Below are positions 11,011 to 21,755 of a stretch of DNA of 64,000 bases, one piece after another. The stretch is from assembly GCA_037447655.1 (NCBI GenBank), contig JBBHKE010001156.1, positions 78,811-142,810 on the forward strand, written 5' to 3'. Origin of the DNA: Zygnema cylindricum. Taxonomy: Eukaryota; Streptophyta; Zygnematophyceae; Zygnematales; Zygnemataceae. Numbering within the stretch: position 1 is the stretch's first letter; every line of letters starts with the position of its first letter. Made by a program: the position numbers and the translations under genes. Under the pieces are notes generated by a model. The model saw only the letters and a list, made by a program, of their open reading frames with translations. It had not been told where the DNA came from and searched no databases.

Positions 11011-12482
11011 AAGGGCAGACCGGTGGTACCCCGAGAGGAAAGAAAAAGGCCCTTGTCACACAGGTACTTGAGGCGGAATCCGAGGACGAGGACGATGAGC
11101 GCCTTTTGGATGAGGAGTTGGAGGCGAAAAACGAGGTCAAAATTCCACGAAGGCAGAAATGTGTTTACGGTGGATTGAAAAGTGAAGCAGGCTGGATTGT
11201 AGATTCAGGTGCCTCCATGCACATGTGTAAGGATAGACACCTGTTCACTAAGATAAGAAAGATTCCCACCGTAGAGATACAGTACGGGGATGGGAGGATA
11301 GTCACCACTACTCTTGTAGGATCGGTAGATCTAAAAGTGTTAGTAGAAGGAAAGACATCCATATTAACATTCTCCGATGTATTGTTTATTCCGCAGCTGA
11401 ACAAAAATCTTATCTCTACATCAGTATTAGATGATAAGGGTTTTTTTACTAGCACTAGGGAAGGAGTCTTTACTGCTAGTTTTGAGGATGATGTCTATTT
11501 CATTGTTGAGAAAGGTAGCCATGGGATGTTTAGGCTGATCTTAAGTAATGAAAAGAAGAAACTTTATTATGCTGGTGTTCATGATATTATGATGTGGCAT
11601 AAGAGGCTTGGGCATGTGAATCTAGATAAGTTAAGAGAGATGAAAAAGATGGGAGTGGTGGAAGGGATTCAGTTCAGTGAGAGTGATGATATAAGTGATT
11701 GTAGTGGATGTGCTCAAGGTAAAGCACACAGATTACCCTTTCCTAAGTCAGCCACCTATAAGGGAGAAAAAATTCTAGATCTAGTACACACAGATATTTG
11801 GGGACCGGCTAAAGTGCCCTCACCGGGGGGGAAGAGATTTATGATGACTATAACTGATGATTGGTCTCGGTATTCCCGGGTATATTTTTTGAAAAATAAG
11901 TCCGAAGCTGAGGATTGTTTTAGACAATATAAAGCATGGAGCGAAAAACTCCATGAAACTCCAATCAAGAGAGTAAGGAGTGACAATGGTTGAGAGTATA
12001 CTTCTAACCAGTTTGAGGATTTTCTGAGGGAAGATGGGGTTCAACACCAAAAGACAGTTCCAGAAAATCCGGAACAGAATGGGGTAGCTGAAAGGTTAAA
12101 TAGAACACTAAGTGATAGTGCTAGAAGTATGTTGTCAGATAAAAAGATAGGGAAAAGGTTTTGGGCAGAAGCAATGAACTGTGCTAATTACCTCAAGAAT
12201 AGAGTTCTTACTTCAGCTATAAGAGATCAAACACCTTATGAGAGATGGACAGGCCGGAAACCAGACATATCTCACTTAAAGGTTTTCGGCAGTCAAGTGT
12301 TCAGTCTAGATACTGATCGGTCCAATTGGAAGCTAGATCCTAAAGGAAAACCGGGATACTTATTAGGATATGATGAAGATGTTAAAGGATATAGAGTTTA
12401 TGATCTAAAAAGGGAAGATATAATCTTAGTAAAGCATCTAGTAGTTATGGATGAAGGAAAGTCTGTGGATCCCTTCAAATAA
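11011..12482 (+). pseudogene. pol: pol of A, part 1: protease and integrase
   Basis: The open frame 11106-11993 holds the aspartic protease (WIVDSGASMHMC), the GAG-pre-integrase zinc region (HKRLGHVNLDKLREM … CSGCAQGKAH) and the integrase core (DLVHTDIWGP, TITDDWSRYSRVYFLK, RVRSDNG). A TGA at ~11991 interrupts the core just after SDNG. Integrase continues (QNGVAERLNRTLSD; FWAEAMNCANYLKNR; TPYERWTGRKP) to a TAA at ~12481 after VDPFK, where H has a Tyr codon. The catalytic Asp residues of the D,D-35-E motif are visible. Confidence 0.9.
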
Positions 12483-14402
12483 ACGAAGTCAGTAAAAATC
12501 AGATTTGAGTCAGAAAATTCCGATGACTTTGAGCTTCCTAACTATCCAGGTTTTAGAGAAGATGACATTCTTGCAGGAACAAATCAGACCGAAAAGGACT
12601 CGGCTGTGGAAACTCCAGTGACAACTCTACTCGAAGCGGAAGACGTGGTGGAAATTGATTCGGAATCAAGGGATAGGGGAGAAGCCGAGTTTGTTCGAAA
12701 GAATCCACGAGAACCATCTATTCAGGCCTCAGATTTTGAGGGGGGGAGGAGAAGTAGCAAAAGACTGCAAGAAAAACAGGTTAATAACAAGGTAACTAAA
12801 CTATCTCATCAAGATGAACCTCAAACTTATGGAGAGGCGATGACTTGTCCAGAAAGAAACCGGTGGAAGACAGCCATCAATGAGGAGATGGCTTCAATCA
12901 TGGCAGCCGATACTTGGGAGCTGGTGGACTGTCCACCTAACCGAAAACCAATCGGTTGTAAGTGGGTTTTCAAATTAAAACTGAACCCAGATAACACAAT
13001 CGAACGCTACAAGGCCAGATTAGTGGCAAAGGGATTTACACAAAAGGAAGGAATTGACTACGAGGAAACCTTTACCCTGGTGGTCAGATTTCCCTCCGTC
13101 CGCATACTTCTCAGTTTAGCAGCGGCGGAAGACATGGAAGTGCATCAGATGGACATCAAGACAGCCTTTTTGCATGGAGAATTGGAAGAGGAGATCTTCA
13201 TGCGACAACCCGAAGGTTTTGTGGAGGAAGGAGAGGAGAGTAAGGTATGCCGTCTGATTAAATCTCTTTATGGTTTGAAAAAGGCACCTCGACAATGGAA
13301 TAAGAAGCTTGATGAGTTTCTTACCGGTCTGGGATATATTCGGATCAGCTCAGATCACTCAATCTATGTTTTCGAAGATGAGGAAGGTTTGATATTTATT
13401 GCAATTTATGTTGATGATTTGCTTGTATTAAATAAATCAATGGAAAAAATTAACAAACTGAAAACCGATCTTAAGGGGAGATTTGAAATGAAGGATATGG
13501 GAGAAGCAAGATATATTTTGGGAATTCAAGTAGAGAGAGACCGAAAAAGGAAAATTATAAGATTGACTCAAAAGGAAGCAATAGGGAACATGCTTGAAAA
13601 ATTTCAAATGGATAAAGCTAATAGTTGTACAACTCCAATGGAGTTGAAGAAGGTAAGTGAGGGGAGTGAGGAAGAAGGAGTCATAGTCTTAGAAGAGGAA
13701 TTATCTCCTGATGAACAGAAGTTCATGCAGACTATTCCTTACAGGCAAGTAGTGAGAAGTCTAATCTATTTTATGAATTGTACCCGGCCGGATTTAGCTG
13801 CAGCTGTAGGAGTGCTGAGTAGAAGTCTAAATGCTCCCACTAAGAAGGATTGGGAGGCAGCTAAGAGAGTCCTTAGATATTTGGTAGGAACTAGAGATCT
13901 ATGGTTGCATTTGGGTGGGGAGAATACTGACATCACTACTTGGAGTGATGCCAGTTATGGTGATGCTCCGATGAGGAGATGTACTTCTGGTTATGTATTA
14001 TATGTGGGTGATGGGGCTTGCTGTTGGAGTAGCAAACAGCAAAAGGTTATTGCTCAGTCCACCATGGAGGCTGAGTATATGGCCTCTTGCTCTGCTGTAA
14101 AAGAATTGATGTGGGTCAAGTCTTTGCTTGGTGAGCTTGGTCACCTTAAGAGTGGTGTGCAGAAAATATTTTGTGATAATCAGGCAGCAATCGCTATTTC
14201 TGCCAATCCTAAACACCATTTTAAAGCCAAACACATGGACATCAGACTCAGCTTTGTTAGAGAGAAAGTAGAAAACAAAATAATCAGTTTAGAGTACAGA
14301 CCAGATAGTGAGATGGTAGCAGATATGATGACCAAACCTATGCCTTCCCCTAAGCTAATTTTTTGCAGGGAGAAGTGTGGTCTGAAATTAAAGATTGACT
14401 AG
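12483..14402 (+). pseudogene. pol: pol of A, part 2: reverse transcriptase and RNase H, open
   Basis: A 598-codon open frame (12606-14402) begins with an acidic linker and RRSSKRLQEKQ. RT follows: GCKWVFKLKLNPDNTIERYK, LVAKGFTQKEGIDYEETF, VHQMDIKTAFLHGELEEEI, SLYGLKKAPRQWNKKL and catalytic YVDDLLVL. RNase H follows with WSDASYGDAP, QSTMEAEYMA, CDNQAAIAIS and KHMDIRLSFVRE, ending KLIFCREKCGL. The A/V change in ETFTLVV and K in GLKKAP suggest drift. This is the longest open frame in the window, but it has no intact upstream gag-pol. Confidence 0.93.
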
Positions 14403-14403
14403 A

Positions 14404-14415
14404 AAATAAGGGGAG
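14404..14415 (+). promoter_or_regulatory. Polypurine tract of A
   Basis: aaataaggggag abuts the 3' LTR. The same tract (with ggggag or agggag) occurs at every 3' LTR of the A, B, D, E and G families here. Confidence 0.85.
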
Positions 14416-15464
14416 TGTAGAAACTAATGGTTTTATTAGTATTTTCTAGGTCTGAAAAGAAATATAGAAGTCGAGGCAGTCTATCTCTAACTTCTCTCTC
14501 CAACTCTCAAACTTGTCGCAGTCACTGAGAAATTAGAGAGGAAGCTAGAGCCATGGCTACCTTGGCTATCCTCAGGTTTACGGGAATATTATATTAGGGT
14601 TTATTTATTTATTTAAAAGGTATGTGCCGGCGGCAGGATTTGATCCTTGTACCTACCGGCCGGCAGACAGGAAATAGCCGGTAGCCTTAGCCGTTAAGTC
14701 TAGCGGTAGTGTTACATAGCATATAGTTTGATATTTATTTAAATGTGTATACGTGCGATAAACCATTTAACTGAAATGAATTACGGGATACATAGATCCA
14801 GTAATATATAATGTACGACTTACGGTACGGACAAAAATCAGTACCGCGCATTTGTTTCGTACGTGAAACAAATACCGCGCATGTATTTATTACGGCTACG
14901 ATTAAATCCGAATTTAATCGGACAACCGGGATTAGCGCCGAGATCGCGGAGGAAGATTTCGGCGGTTTGTGGCCATCGCCACATCGGGTGACGCGTGGCG
15001 AAATTTCGTTGGATTGTGGAATCTCCGGAGATTATGGCACCGAATCCGGATTTGACATGTGTCGACATTTTGGCCATGTCGTACAATGTCCGTACATAAA
15101 GTACACCGGCAGCTGTACTTTTGCGTACGGAACTCAATTCTGATTGGTTCCGTACATCAGTAGATAGAGTCTGTGAGAGAGATAGGACTTAGAAAAATTA
15201 GAAGATAGGACCCCCTCTCCCAGAGAGCTTCTGTACAAAAGGTCAACTTTGACCCTCCATAACTTACTGCTCAGGGGAGCAAATTCAGAGATTCTTTTTG
15301 CTACCGACTCAGGGGAGTCTTGCCTTTACAAGGGTGGAAGTGGTCAGGGTTTTTGTATGCCAGGGTGGCAGTTATTTTTGCTGGAACACAAAGGGGTCAG
15401 GATTATCCTAGAGGCTTCTTGGAAGCTGTCTACTCTGAGGACTTATGGAGGTCTCAGAGTTTCA
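14416..15464 (+). repeat. 3' LTR of A
   Basis: It runs from tgtagaaactaatgg to gagtttca and matches 9016-10063 apart from scattered substitutions and a one-base indel. The tRNA-like module is at 14624-14703, minus strand. Confidence 0.93.
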
Positions 15465-15469
15465 CGTGG

Positions 15470-15746
15470 GTCGCTGAAGAACACAAGCAAATGAATGACC
15501 ATTACATATGTACAGTACTTGTGACCACAATCGGAGAACAAAGCATATATACTGCAAGAAATAATAAATAAATCTGCCTGAAAAGAAACAAATAATTTCG
15601 AACACATGGACTTAGCCAGGAAAGAAAAGACAAAACAAGATCAAGTAAGTAAGGATGGAATTCCCCCCCCTCCGGTGTATGCTGGGAGAGACCAACTCAT
15701 GTGACTAGGTTCCAAAAAATCGTAAATAGTGTGATCTGTGTCGAAC
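15470..15746. other. Unassigned flank between copia A and the methyltransferase fragment
   Basis: The stretch includes a C8 run at 15663-15670 and no domain I recognise on either strand. If element K continued downstream of the methyltransferase, RT or integrase should be here; none is visible. Confidence 0.4.
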
Positions 15747-16190
15747 TTAGCGGGGAAAGGAAAAAGAGCAAGCTGAAAAGTTGTGCTCGAAGAGAAGGTG
15801 AGGACTTGGAAGCTGTGTGTTTAAATGGTGTATGCCCGCCCCAGTTGATTGAGACCGATGGTTCTGTGCGTATCGACCAGCTGCGAACCCCTTGCCTAAG
15901 ACAAATGACAGTGATTGGGGATCCATGACACGATCAAGTAAGGTGCAGCGCTGCCTCTCGGTGAGTCTCGGAGCAGCAGTGGTGCCTGAGATGAAATCTA
16001 AAAGATGTTCTCGTTCTGTAGCAGTAGGTTCTTCTAAGCTGCCTGTATGAGTGTTCTGAAGCATGCCCGGTCCATTATTGGAGTATGCGTGAGAATGTGG
16101 ATATGCAACTAGTGTAGGAAGTGCACGTAGTGGTTGGCTAGGGATGTTAACACCAAATGCAGGAGGATAGCTAGTGTAGGCAGTGCACAT
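15747..16190 (-). pseudogene. Element K: C-terminal part of DNA cytosine-5 methyltransferase
   Basis: The minus-strand frame contains EEPTATEREHLLDFISGTTA followed by a Leu/Arg-rich segment ending DPQSLSFVLGKGFAAG. This pattern matches the last conserved block of C5-methyltransferases (motifs IX-X: P-T-x-x-E-R-E-x-L-x-x-F…G, then a helix near the C-terminus that closes the SAM pocket). It is separated from the catalytic part by a 62-bp tandem duplication that shifts the frame. Downstream sequence (PSPHLLFEHN…) is not recognised. Confidence 0.6.
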
Positions 16191-16231
16191 AGTGGTTGGC
16201 CAGGGATGTTAACACTAAATGCAGGAGGTCT
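16109..16231. repeat. 62-bp tandem duplication inside the methyltransferase
   Basis: Two copies begin with ctagtgtagg at 16109 and 16171 and end in aaatgcaggagg. They differ at a few positions. Because 62 is not a multiple of three, the duplication shifts the reading frame between the catalytic and C-terminal parts. Confidence 0.85.
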
Positions 16232-16259
16232 GGACCTTATAAAATGGAAGAAGTGCATC

Positions 16260-16850
16260 CTATATGGAAAGGTTAGGTGGACGGACAGCGAGGTTAGCTT
16301 CTCGGAGCCGACCCATGTCCACCAGGTTAGTCCACTTTGAACGAACCCGGTGGGCCAGTGAACCGTGGCGTGCGGCATCAATGATCAGTGGTGGTCCAAT
16401 TAATGATTCAATGCGTTTATAATCTGCGAGGACTGTAGGTCGAGGGTCATTGTAAGCTGCTACATACTCTAAGATGTATCCAAAAGGACGATCCAATTTT
16501 TGGAAGAAATGGATCAGACGAACCACCTCGAAGAACAGCTTAGTGCGCAGATCTGCAAGACCTAAACCTTTCCCGGCCCTAGACATACCCTGACATTCCC
16601 ATCCGGCAAAGAGGAGATCAATTGGTTCCAATTCCATTAAATGATGATTCCCTATTAGCCGGATAACCTGTGGCAACGCCGAATGCATATCGTGGAACGC
16701 AGAGAGGGGTAAGAGATAGGGATACTGCTCGTGCAAGACTTGACATAGGTGCAACTGAGCGCGTCTGGCTAAAGGATCAATATCTACAGAATAGTAATGC
16801 TTTATGAGAAGACCGTTCCGAAGGCAAGAGAGAAGTGAAGTTCCTATTCA
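16260..16850 (-). pseudogene. Element K: catalytic part of DNA cytosine-5 methyltransferase
   Basis: Reading the minus strand from 16850: motif I ends DLFV-stop-IGT (TGA at 16850-16848 where a Gly codon is expected), then a motif-II-like SVDIDPLA. The open frame 16754-16260 holds motif IV (LLFAGWECQGMSRAGKG, catalytic Cys near 16595), LADLRTKLFFEVVRLI, a motif VI equivalent (GYILEYV, ~16469-16461) and a motif VIII-like AARHGSLAHRVRSKWTNL. This is the order of a C5-cytosine methyltransferase acting on DNA. The canonical PCQ is ECQ and ENV is EYV; both are conservative enough to keep the family call. The frame is fused downstream of a retroviral-type protease, so it belonged to an LTR element and not to a host gene. 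Confidence 0.82.
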
Positions 16851-17375
16851 TACAAAAAGGTCTAAGATAACGAGACCGTTTTGGTGAGGTTGTAAGTTGA
16901 CCGGTGTCCATTTAATGGGCAAGAACCCGGAAGGATCTATCGCACTGGAGGGTGGATCTGGAATACTAGATAAAGGAATTGGTATAGTAAATTTATATAG
17001 TCGGTCAAAATCTGAAGAGTCAATAGTAAATCCGGGTGTACTAAATAATTTTGGTAAACTCGAGGAATCTGGTGAGATTTCATCCGCTGTTAGAGATTCA
17101 AGGATGTCTGCACCTATGCCAACTGCGGCATAGGCTGGCAATATCAGTGCCAAATGGGCCGTAGTCGGCATGGGTTGTCGGGCCGAGATAAGGGGTAAGC
17201 AAATTTTGCGTTCCGAAAAATTGTTAGGTCTGTATGAAAATGTTTGATCATGCATATCAACCCCCCCCCCCCCCAACTCGGAAGATAACGTCTTGACCGA
17301 CCAAGAATTCATAGTCACTACACTTGGTGACCAAGGCGTGAGCATAAATTTCTGCGAAATTCGTCGCTGACTCAC
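16851..17375 (-). pseudogene. Element K: linker between protease and methyltransferase, with motif I
   Basis: This minus-strand frame overlaps the end of the protease frame and continues it after the C14/G14 run at 17261-17274. It runs through an uncharacterised Pro/Ser-rich spacer (SARQPMPTTAHLAL…, IPIPLSSIPDPPSSAIDP) and ends NGLVILDLFV, the SAM-binding motif I of the methyltransferase. Protease and methyltransferase were therefore probably one polyprotein. Confidence 0.7.
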
Positions 17376-18330
17376 TCTGAAACTGAAAACAGATTGGGTC
17401 TATCGTAATACCGAGGACTGGCTCTGTGGTACATGCGGAAGTCAATAGACGTGTGGTAGTGGGTTGCAGCTTATCTGCTGTAAGACCTATTTTGATGGCA
17501 AAATCAGAACCGAGGATAATTGGCTTTGCACCTGTATCCATGAGAGGAAGTGTCGGAGAAAACCCATTAACTGTGAACATGCCCAATTTGTTATCTAGAA
17601 AACTGATGTGAGGAGTGAGGCTAGACCGCTTTTCAAGAGTAATAGCTTGAAGGGAGAGAGCATTACGATGGTTTTGTAATGCTTGTAACGCAGTTGCTGA
17701 AGGAGTTAGATCTATAATTTTTTCATTGTTAACCAACTCTGGAAGCATGGTGGACAGGATGGACAACCGTTCTTTGACCTTATATGTGTCTTGTATGCTC
17801 CTCTCTAAAATAGTTAATGCTTCAGAGGTGATGCTTGAAGCCGTTTCTGGAATAGGGGAGCGAGGTTCTTTAGCAAATGATAGTGGGATACGCGTGTTAA
17901 TGGATTTTGACTCACGATTATGATCAGGAGTCCCTTTAAAGTGAGCCGCACGCTGTTGAACAGTGGACTCCCAAAGAGATCGCCCAGCAAAAGAGGGCAT
18001 GTGGACCACAGTTTGAGCCATTCCGGTTAATTGCGGTTTGACTTGCGCCATAAGCACGGCAAATTGCTCCTTCATCATAGCTTCTATGGTGGCCTGCATC
18101 TCGGCTTTCTCTCTGTCCCTTCTGCTGATTTTTGGAGGGTTGTCTTTCTCCACTCTTTTGGGTGGAGTGACCAATTTTGCCGAGCGAGCAGGTATACCGC
18201 TGTTTTTGATTTGATTTTGATAACTGAAATCGGGATTTTTAATGTGACATCGATGTACATAATGACACGTTTGATTACAATGACTACATGTGGCGGTCTT
18301 ATCCGGACAGCTACGTGAGTCGTGATTATT
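17257..18330 (-). pseudogene. Element K: second zinc knuckle and aspartic protease
   Basis: The K-derived part of this open frame starts after the J insertion, roughly residue 37 of a frame opening at 18447. It holds a CX2CX4HX4C knuckle (CSHCNQTCHYVHRC), a Lys/Arg-rich stretch, a long helical linker and a retropepsin-like domain with PLMDTGAKPIILGSDFAIKI (catalytic DTG, residues ~304-306) and a closing FLVGQDVIF. The frame runs off in poly-Gly at the G14 run. The DTGAKP and FLVGQD pattern suits Ty3/gypsy-type proteases better than the copia DSGAS form seen elsewhere in the window. Confidence 0.78.
17261..17274 (-). repeat. G14 homopolymer at the protease-methyltransferase junction
   Basis: Fourteen C on the plus strand (G on the coding strand) lie exactly where two overlapping frames of one polyprotein change over. 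It may be a decayed slippery tract, a replication-slippage mutation or a sequencing error. Confidence 0.9.
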
Positions 18331-18335
18331 GTTAC

Positions 18336-19571
18336 TGTTGTTCTTTGGTCTAAAATAGACCGCAGAAGCGACCCAAACTATCATGCAAGAAGCTAAGCAA
18401 AAATAGGTCGACGAACAATCATTTGAAATGCATCCTCCATTTAACATACATCAACTAAGGTTTGATGGAAAAATCAACATAAACAAACCCTAGGACAAAT
18501 GCATAAACAGTGCATATAAAATAACATAAATAAATAATAACAAACAAATACATTACACAAAAACAAAAGTATAATCAAATATTCATTATATCATTCAAAG
18601 TGCATGACCTAATCGACAACCCTAAAACACTACATCTTTGGTCCCCACTTTACTAACCAGCATTGATGATTCGCTAACAAAGCTCATAGCTATATATACA
18701 CTTGTGAGCTGTCAACAAATCACTAAGTGTCAAAATAACCAACATACATTACGTAACTGTCATCAAGTCTTATTTAACCATAATAGACCATCACTAAGAA
18801 TAAATTAATCTTAAGCGTACACCTGAAAGTCAAACAATCGTAAGCGTACACTTGTCTACAAGTACAACATCGTACACACACAAATTACACTATCGAAAAC
18901 CCTAATTGATCACTTAAATAAAAAATGTCATAATCAATACTAAATTAATAATACACATAAGACAAAACAATGTTGTATCAAATATTTACACCGACGCGTC
19001 CGCAAAATACGCGTCATAAGCGACAGCTCGCTTAGTCACTTGTAGATAGATCCACGTAGTGAACCGACATCGCATATGTACGGTCCACTAGATAATGCGT
19101 CATAAAAACAATACGATCCCTTGGAAATATCGGCGGACGTCGTCCGCCCCTCCACGTGTAGCTCGAACCACTGCCGAAATTAAACCGTACTATCCAAATC
19201 CTGTTCGTATGAAACCACGTATTTTGTCATAAATGTCACGTGTCAAATACGACGCTCCGTACCGGCGGCGTCACATTTAATAAATGCGATCTGTCGCATT
19301 ATGTTTCGTATGGCCGGCGTACTTTTCCAAACCCTTCGAATATTTCAAATCAAATCAAGAAGCGATCCGCCGTCCATTTTTATTTCGCATTCCGTATTTT
19401 TCGTACGCTTCTTCGCGTCACTTAATTTGTACTTTTACGTCACCTTAAATTCATCCGTACAATTACCCCCCAATCCACAAATCCATTCGAACCACCATAT
19501 TACATCCGGTTACTAAGTATGCGAACACGCGAGCGCACGCATGTACGAAAATGAATCTTCCAAAAACAACA
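18336..19571 (-). repeat. 3' LTR of J
   Basis: Twin of 20516-21750 at a spacing of about 2179 bp. It contains short identical open frames in both copies (e.g. 19240-19425 and 21419-21604), which are shadows of the duplication and not genes. Confidence 0.92.
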
Positions 19572-20515
19572 CTCCCCCGAAGATTTAGTTTCGTAAATCC
19601 ATGACGCCACGTCATCATCTGTCACACTCCATAGATCACTGTTACCTCCTGATGTCTCCTCCATCTGAATCCGCCAAATGCCTTCGACCAAAATTTTCCC
19701 ACTTGTTCCACCATCGCTTCCGCTGCCTCCACATACCATCCAGATTCCATAATACATAATATATATATATTTTCATTTTCCGATTACAACAAAATTTTCT
19801 ATTTTCTCAACAATATCTAAATCTGATTCTACTTCCACAATTCTATCTCAAGTCAACTAAAAATTAAAACTAAAGGATCACACTAATAATATAACCCAAC
19901 TCAAAATTTATACCTCAACCATATCAAATCTCGATTTCAATTTTTTCTTTTCCTTTTAATAATCTCATCCCAAAAATTTTCATTTAAAATACATTTAACA
20001 AATAGTATTTTCCCAAAAATCTAATAATGTCACATTTCCCAAAAATTTCCAACAACTCAAAATCTACATTACAAATCCAATTTTCAACAATCATCGATCC
20101 ACAAAATTTGGATCTCTCCACCACATGTCACAACTCCACCTTCCGGATCTCTCTCCCCTAAACGTCAAATCTCCTCCTTCCACATCTCTCCACTAAATGT
20201 CAAATCTCCACATTTCGAAATGCTTCATTAAAAAAAAATAAACATTTATTTTCCAAAACTAAAATATCGATTCTCAAAATAAATCATTTTCATTGAGGGT
20301 AGATATTTCGGCACTGTCACTAAGTTAACCCTTGGGGCGATGCATGATTAAACTCGGCACATACCAACACTATGATAAGGCCGATCTCATGGGTACACAG
20401 ACACCATTACTGCAATACAACCAGCAAGAACAAAATTAACCCGCTACAATGCGTGTGACACAATCCTATCTCGACTTAACCTAACATATGATAGATGGGG
20501 TGTGGGCCCATAACC
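19572..20515 (-). other. Interior of J, non-coding
   Basis: AT-rich with many short C-rich words (ccaaaaattt). No gag or pol motif on either strand. A weak upstream leader could be present after the primer site at the right end. Confidence 0.75.
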
Positions 20516-21750
20516 TGTTGTTCTATGGTCTAAAATAGACCGCAGAAGCGACCCAAACTATCATGCAAGAAGCTAAGAAAAAATAGGTCGACGAACAATC
20601 ATTTGAAATGCATCCTCCATTTAACATACATCAACTAAGGTTTGATGGAAAAATCAACATAAACAAACCCTAGGACAAATGCATAAACAATGCATATAAA
20701 ATAACATAAATAAATAATAACAAACAAATGCATTACACATAAACAAAAGTATAATCAAATATTCATTATATCATTCAAAGTGCATGACCTAATCGACAAC
20801 CCTAAAACACTACATCTTTGGTCCCCACTTTACTAACCAGCATTGATGATTCGCTAACAAAGCTCATAGCTATATATACACTTGTGAGCTGTCAACAAAT
20901 CACTAAGTGTCAAAATAACCAACATACATTACGTAACTGTCATCAAGTCTTATTTAACCATAATAGACCATCACTAAGAATAAATTAATCTTAAGCGTAC
21001 ACCTGAAAGTCAAACAATCGTAAGCGTACACTTGTCTACAAGTACAACATCGTACACACACAAATTACACTATCGAAAACCCTAATTGATCACTTAAATA
21101 AAAAATGTCATAATCAATACTAAATTAATAATACACATAAGACAAAACAATGTTGTATCAAATATTTACACCGACGCGTCCGCAAAATACGCGTCATAAG
21201 CGACAGCTCGCTTAGTCACTTGTAGATAGATCCACGTAGTGAACCGACATCGCATATGTACGGTCCACTAGATAATGCGTCATAAAAACAATACGATCCC
21301 TTGGAAATATCGGCGGACGTCGTCCGCCCTCCACGTGTAGCTCGAACCACTGCCGAAATTAAACCGTACTATCCAAATCCTGTTCGTATGAAACCACGTA
21401 TTTTGTCATAAATGTCACGTGTCAAATACGACGCTCCGTACCGGCGGCGTCACATTTAATAAATGCGATCTGTCGCATTATGTTTCGTATGGCCGGCGTA
21501 CTTTTCCAAACCCTTCGAATATTTCAAATCAAATCAAGAAGCGATCCGCCGTCCATTTTTATTTCGCATTCCGTATTTTTCGTACGCTTCTTCGCGTCAC
21601 TTAATTTGTACTTTTACGTCACCTTAAATTCATCCGTACAATTACCCCCCAATCCACAAATCCATTCGAACCACCATATTACATCCGGTTCCTAAGTATG
21701 CGAACACGCGAGCGCACGCATGTACGAAAATGAATCTTCCAAAAATAACA
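20516..21750 (-). repeat. 5' LTR of J
   Basis: Followed on the minus strand by the half-tRNA-type primer site at 20502-20515. Ends match those of the 3' LTR. Related, more diverged pieces lie at 34557-~34990 and 48042-~48990. Confidence 0.92.
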
Positions 21751-21755
21751 ATTAC

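Larger units (their letters stand above)
9011..15469 (+). mobile_element. Structurally complete Ty1/copia element A with 5-bp target duplications
   Basis: The order is CGTGG (9011-9015), 5' LTR 9016-10063, primer site, gag, protease, integrase, RT, RNase H, polypurine tract, 3' LTR 14416-15464, CGTGG (15465-15469). The domain order with integrase before RT defines Ty1/copia. The element is 6449 bp. The LTRs differ at roughly 25-30 visible positions, so the insertion is not very recent. Coding capacity is broken by stops and frameshifts, detailed in the gag and pol entries. Confidence 0.93.
18331..21755 (-). mobile_element. Non-coding LTR element J with near-identical LTRs, inserted in K
   Basis: Direct repeats 18336-19571 and 20516-21750 (1236 and 1235 bp) start tgttgttct and end aacaaca. 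They differ at about eight visible positions, so insertion was recent. Flanks are gttac (18331-18335) and attac (21751-21755), a 5-bp target duplication with one mismatch. On the minus strand a primer site (ggttatgggcccac, 20502-20515) follows the 5' LTR, and a polypurine tract (cttcgggggag, 19572-19582) precedes the 3' LTR, so J lies on the minus strand. The 944-bp interior has no open frame of note. J must have used another element's enzymes, plausibly a copia, since it shares their primer site. Confidence 0.9.

Noticed and set aside
10068-14402. Pararetrovirus or retrovirus insertion
   Set aside because: Protease-integrase-RT-RNase H order, 5-bp duplications and no envelope or movement gene fit Ty1/copia.
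16260-17375. Host DNA methyltransferase gene or bacterial restriction-modification gene
   Set aside because: It is in phase with a protease and downstream of gag and zinc knuckles, with no bacterial context and no separate start.
19240-19516. Pair of identical small proteins at 19240-19516 and 21419-21695
   Set aside because: They are the same sequence in the two J LTRs; identity comes from LTR duplication.
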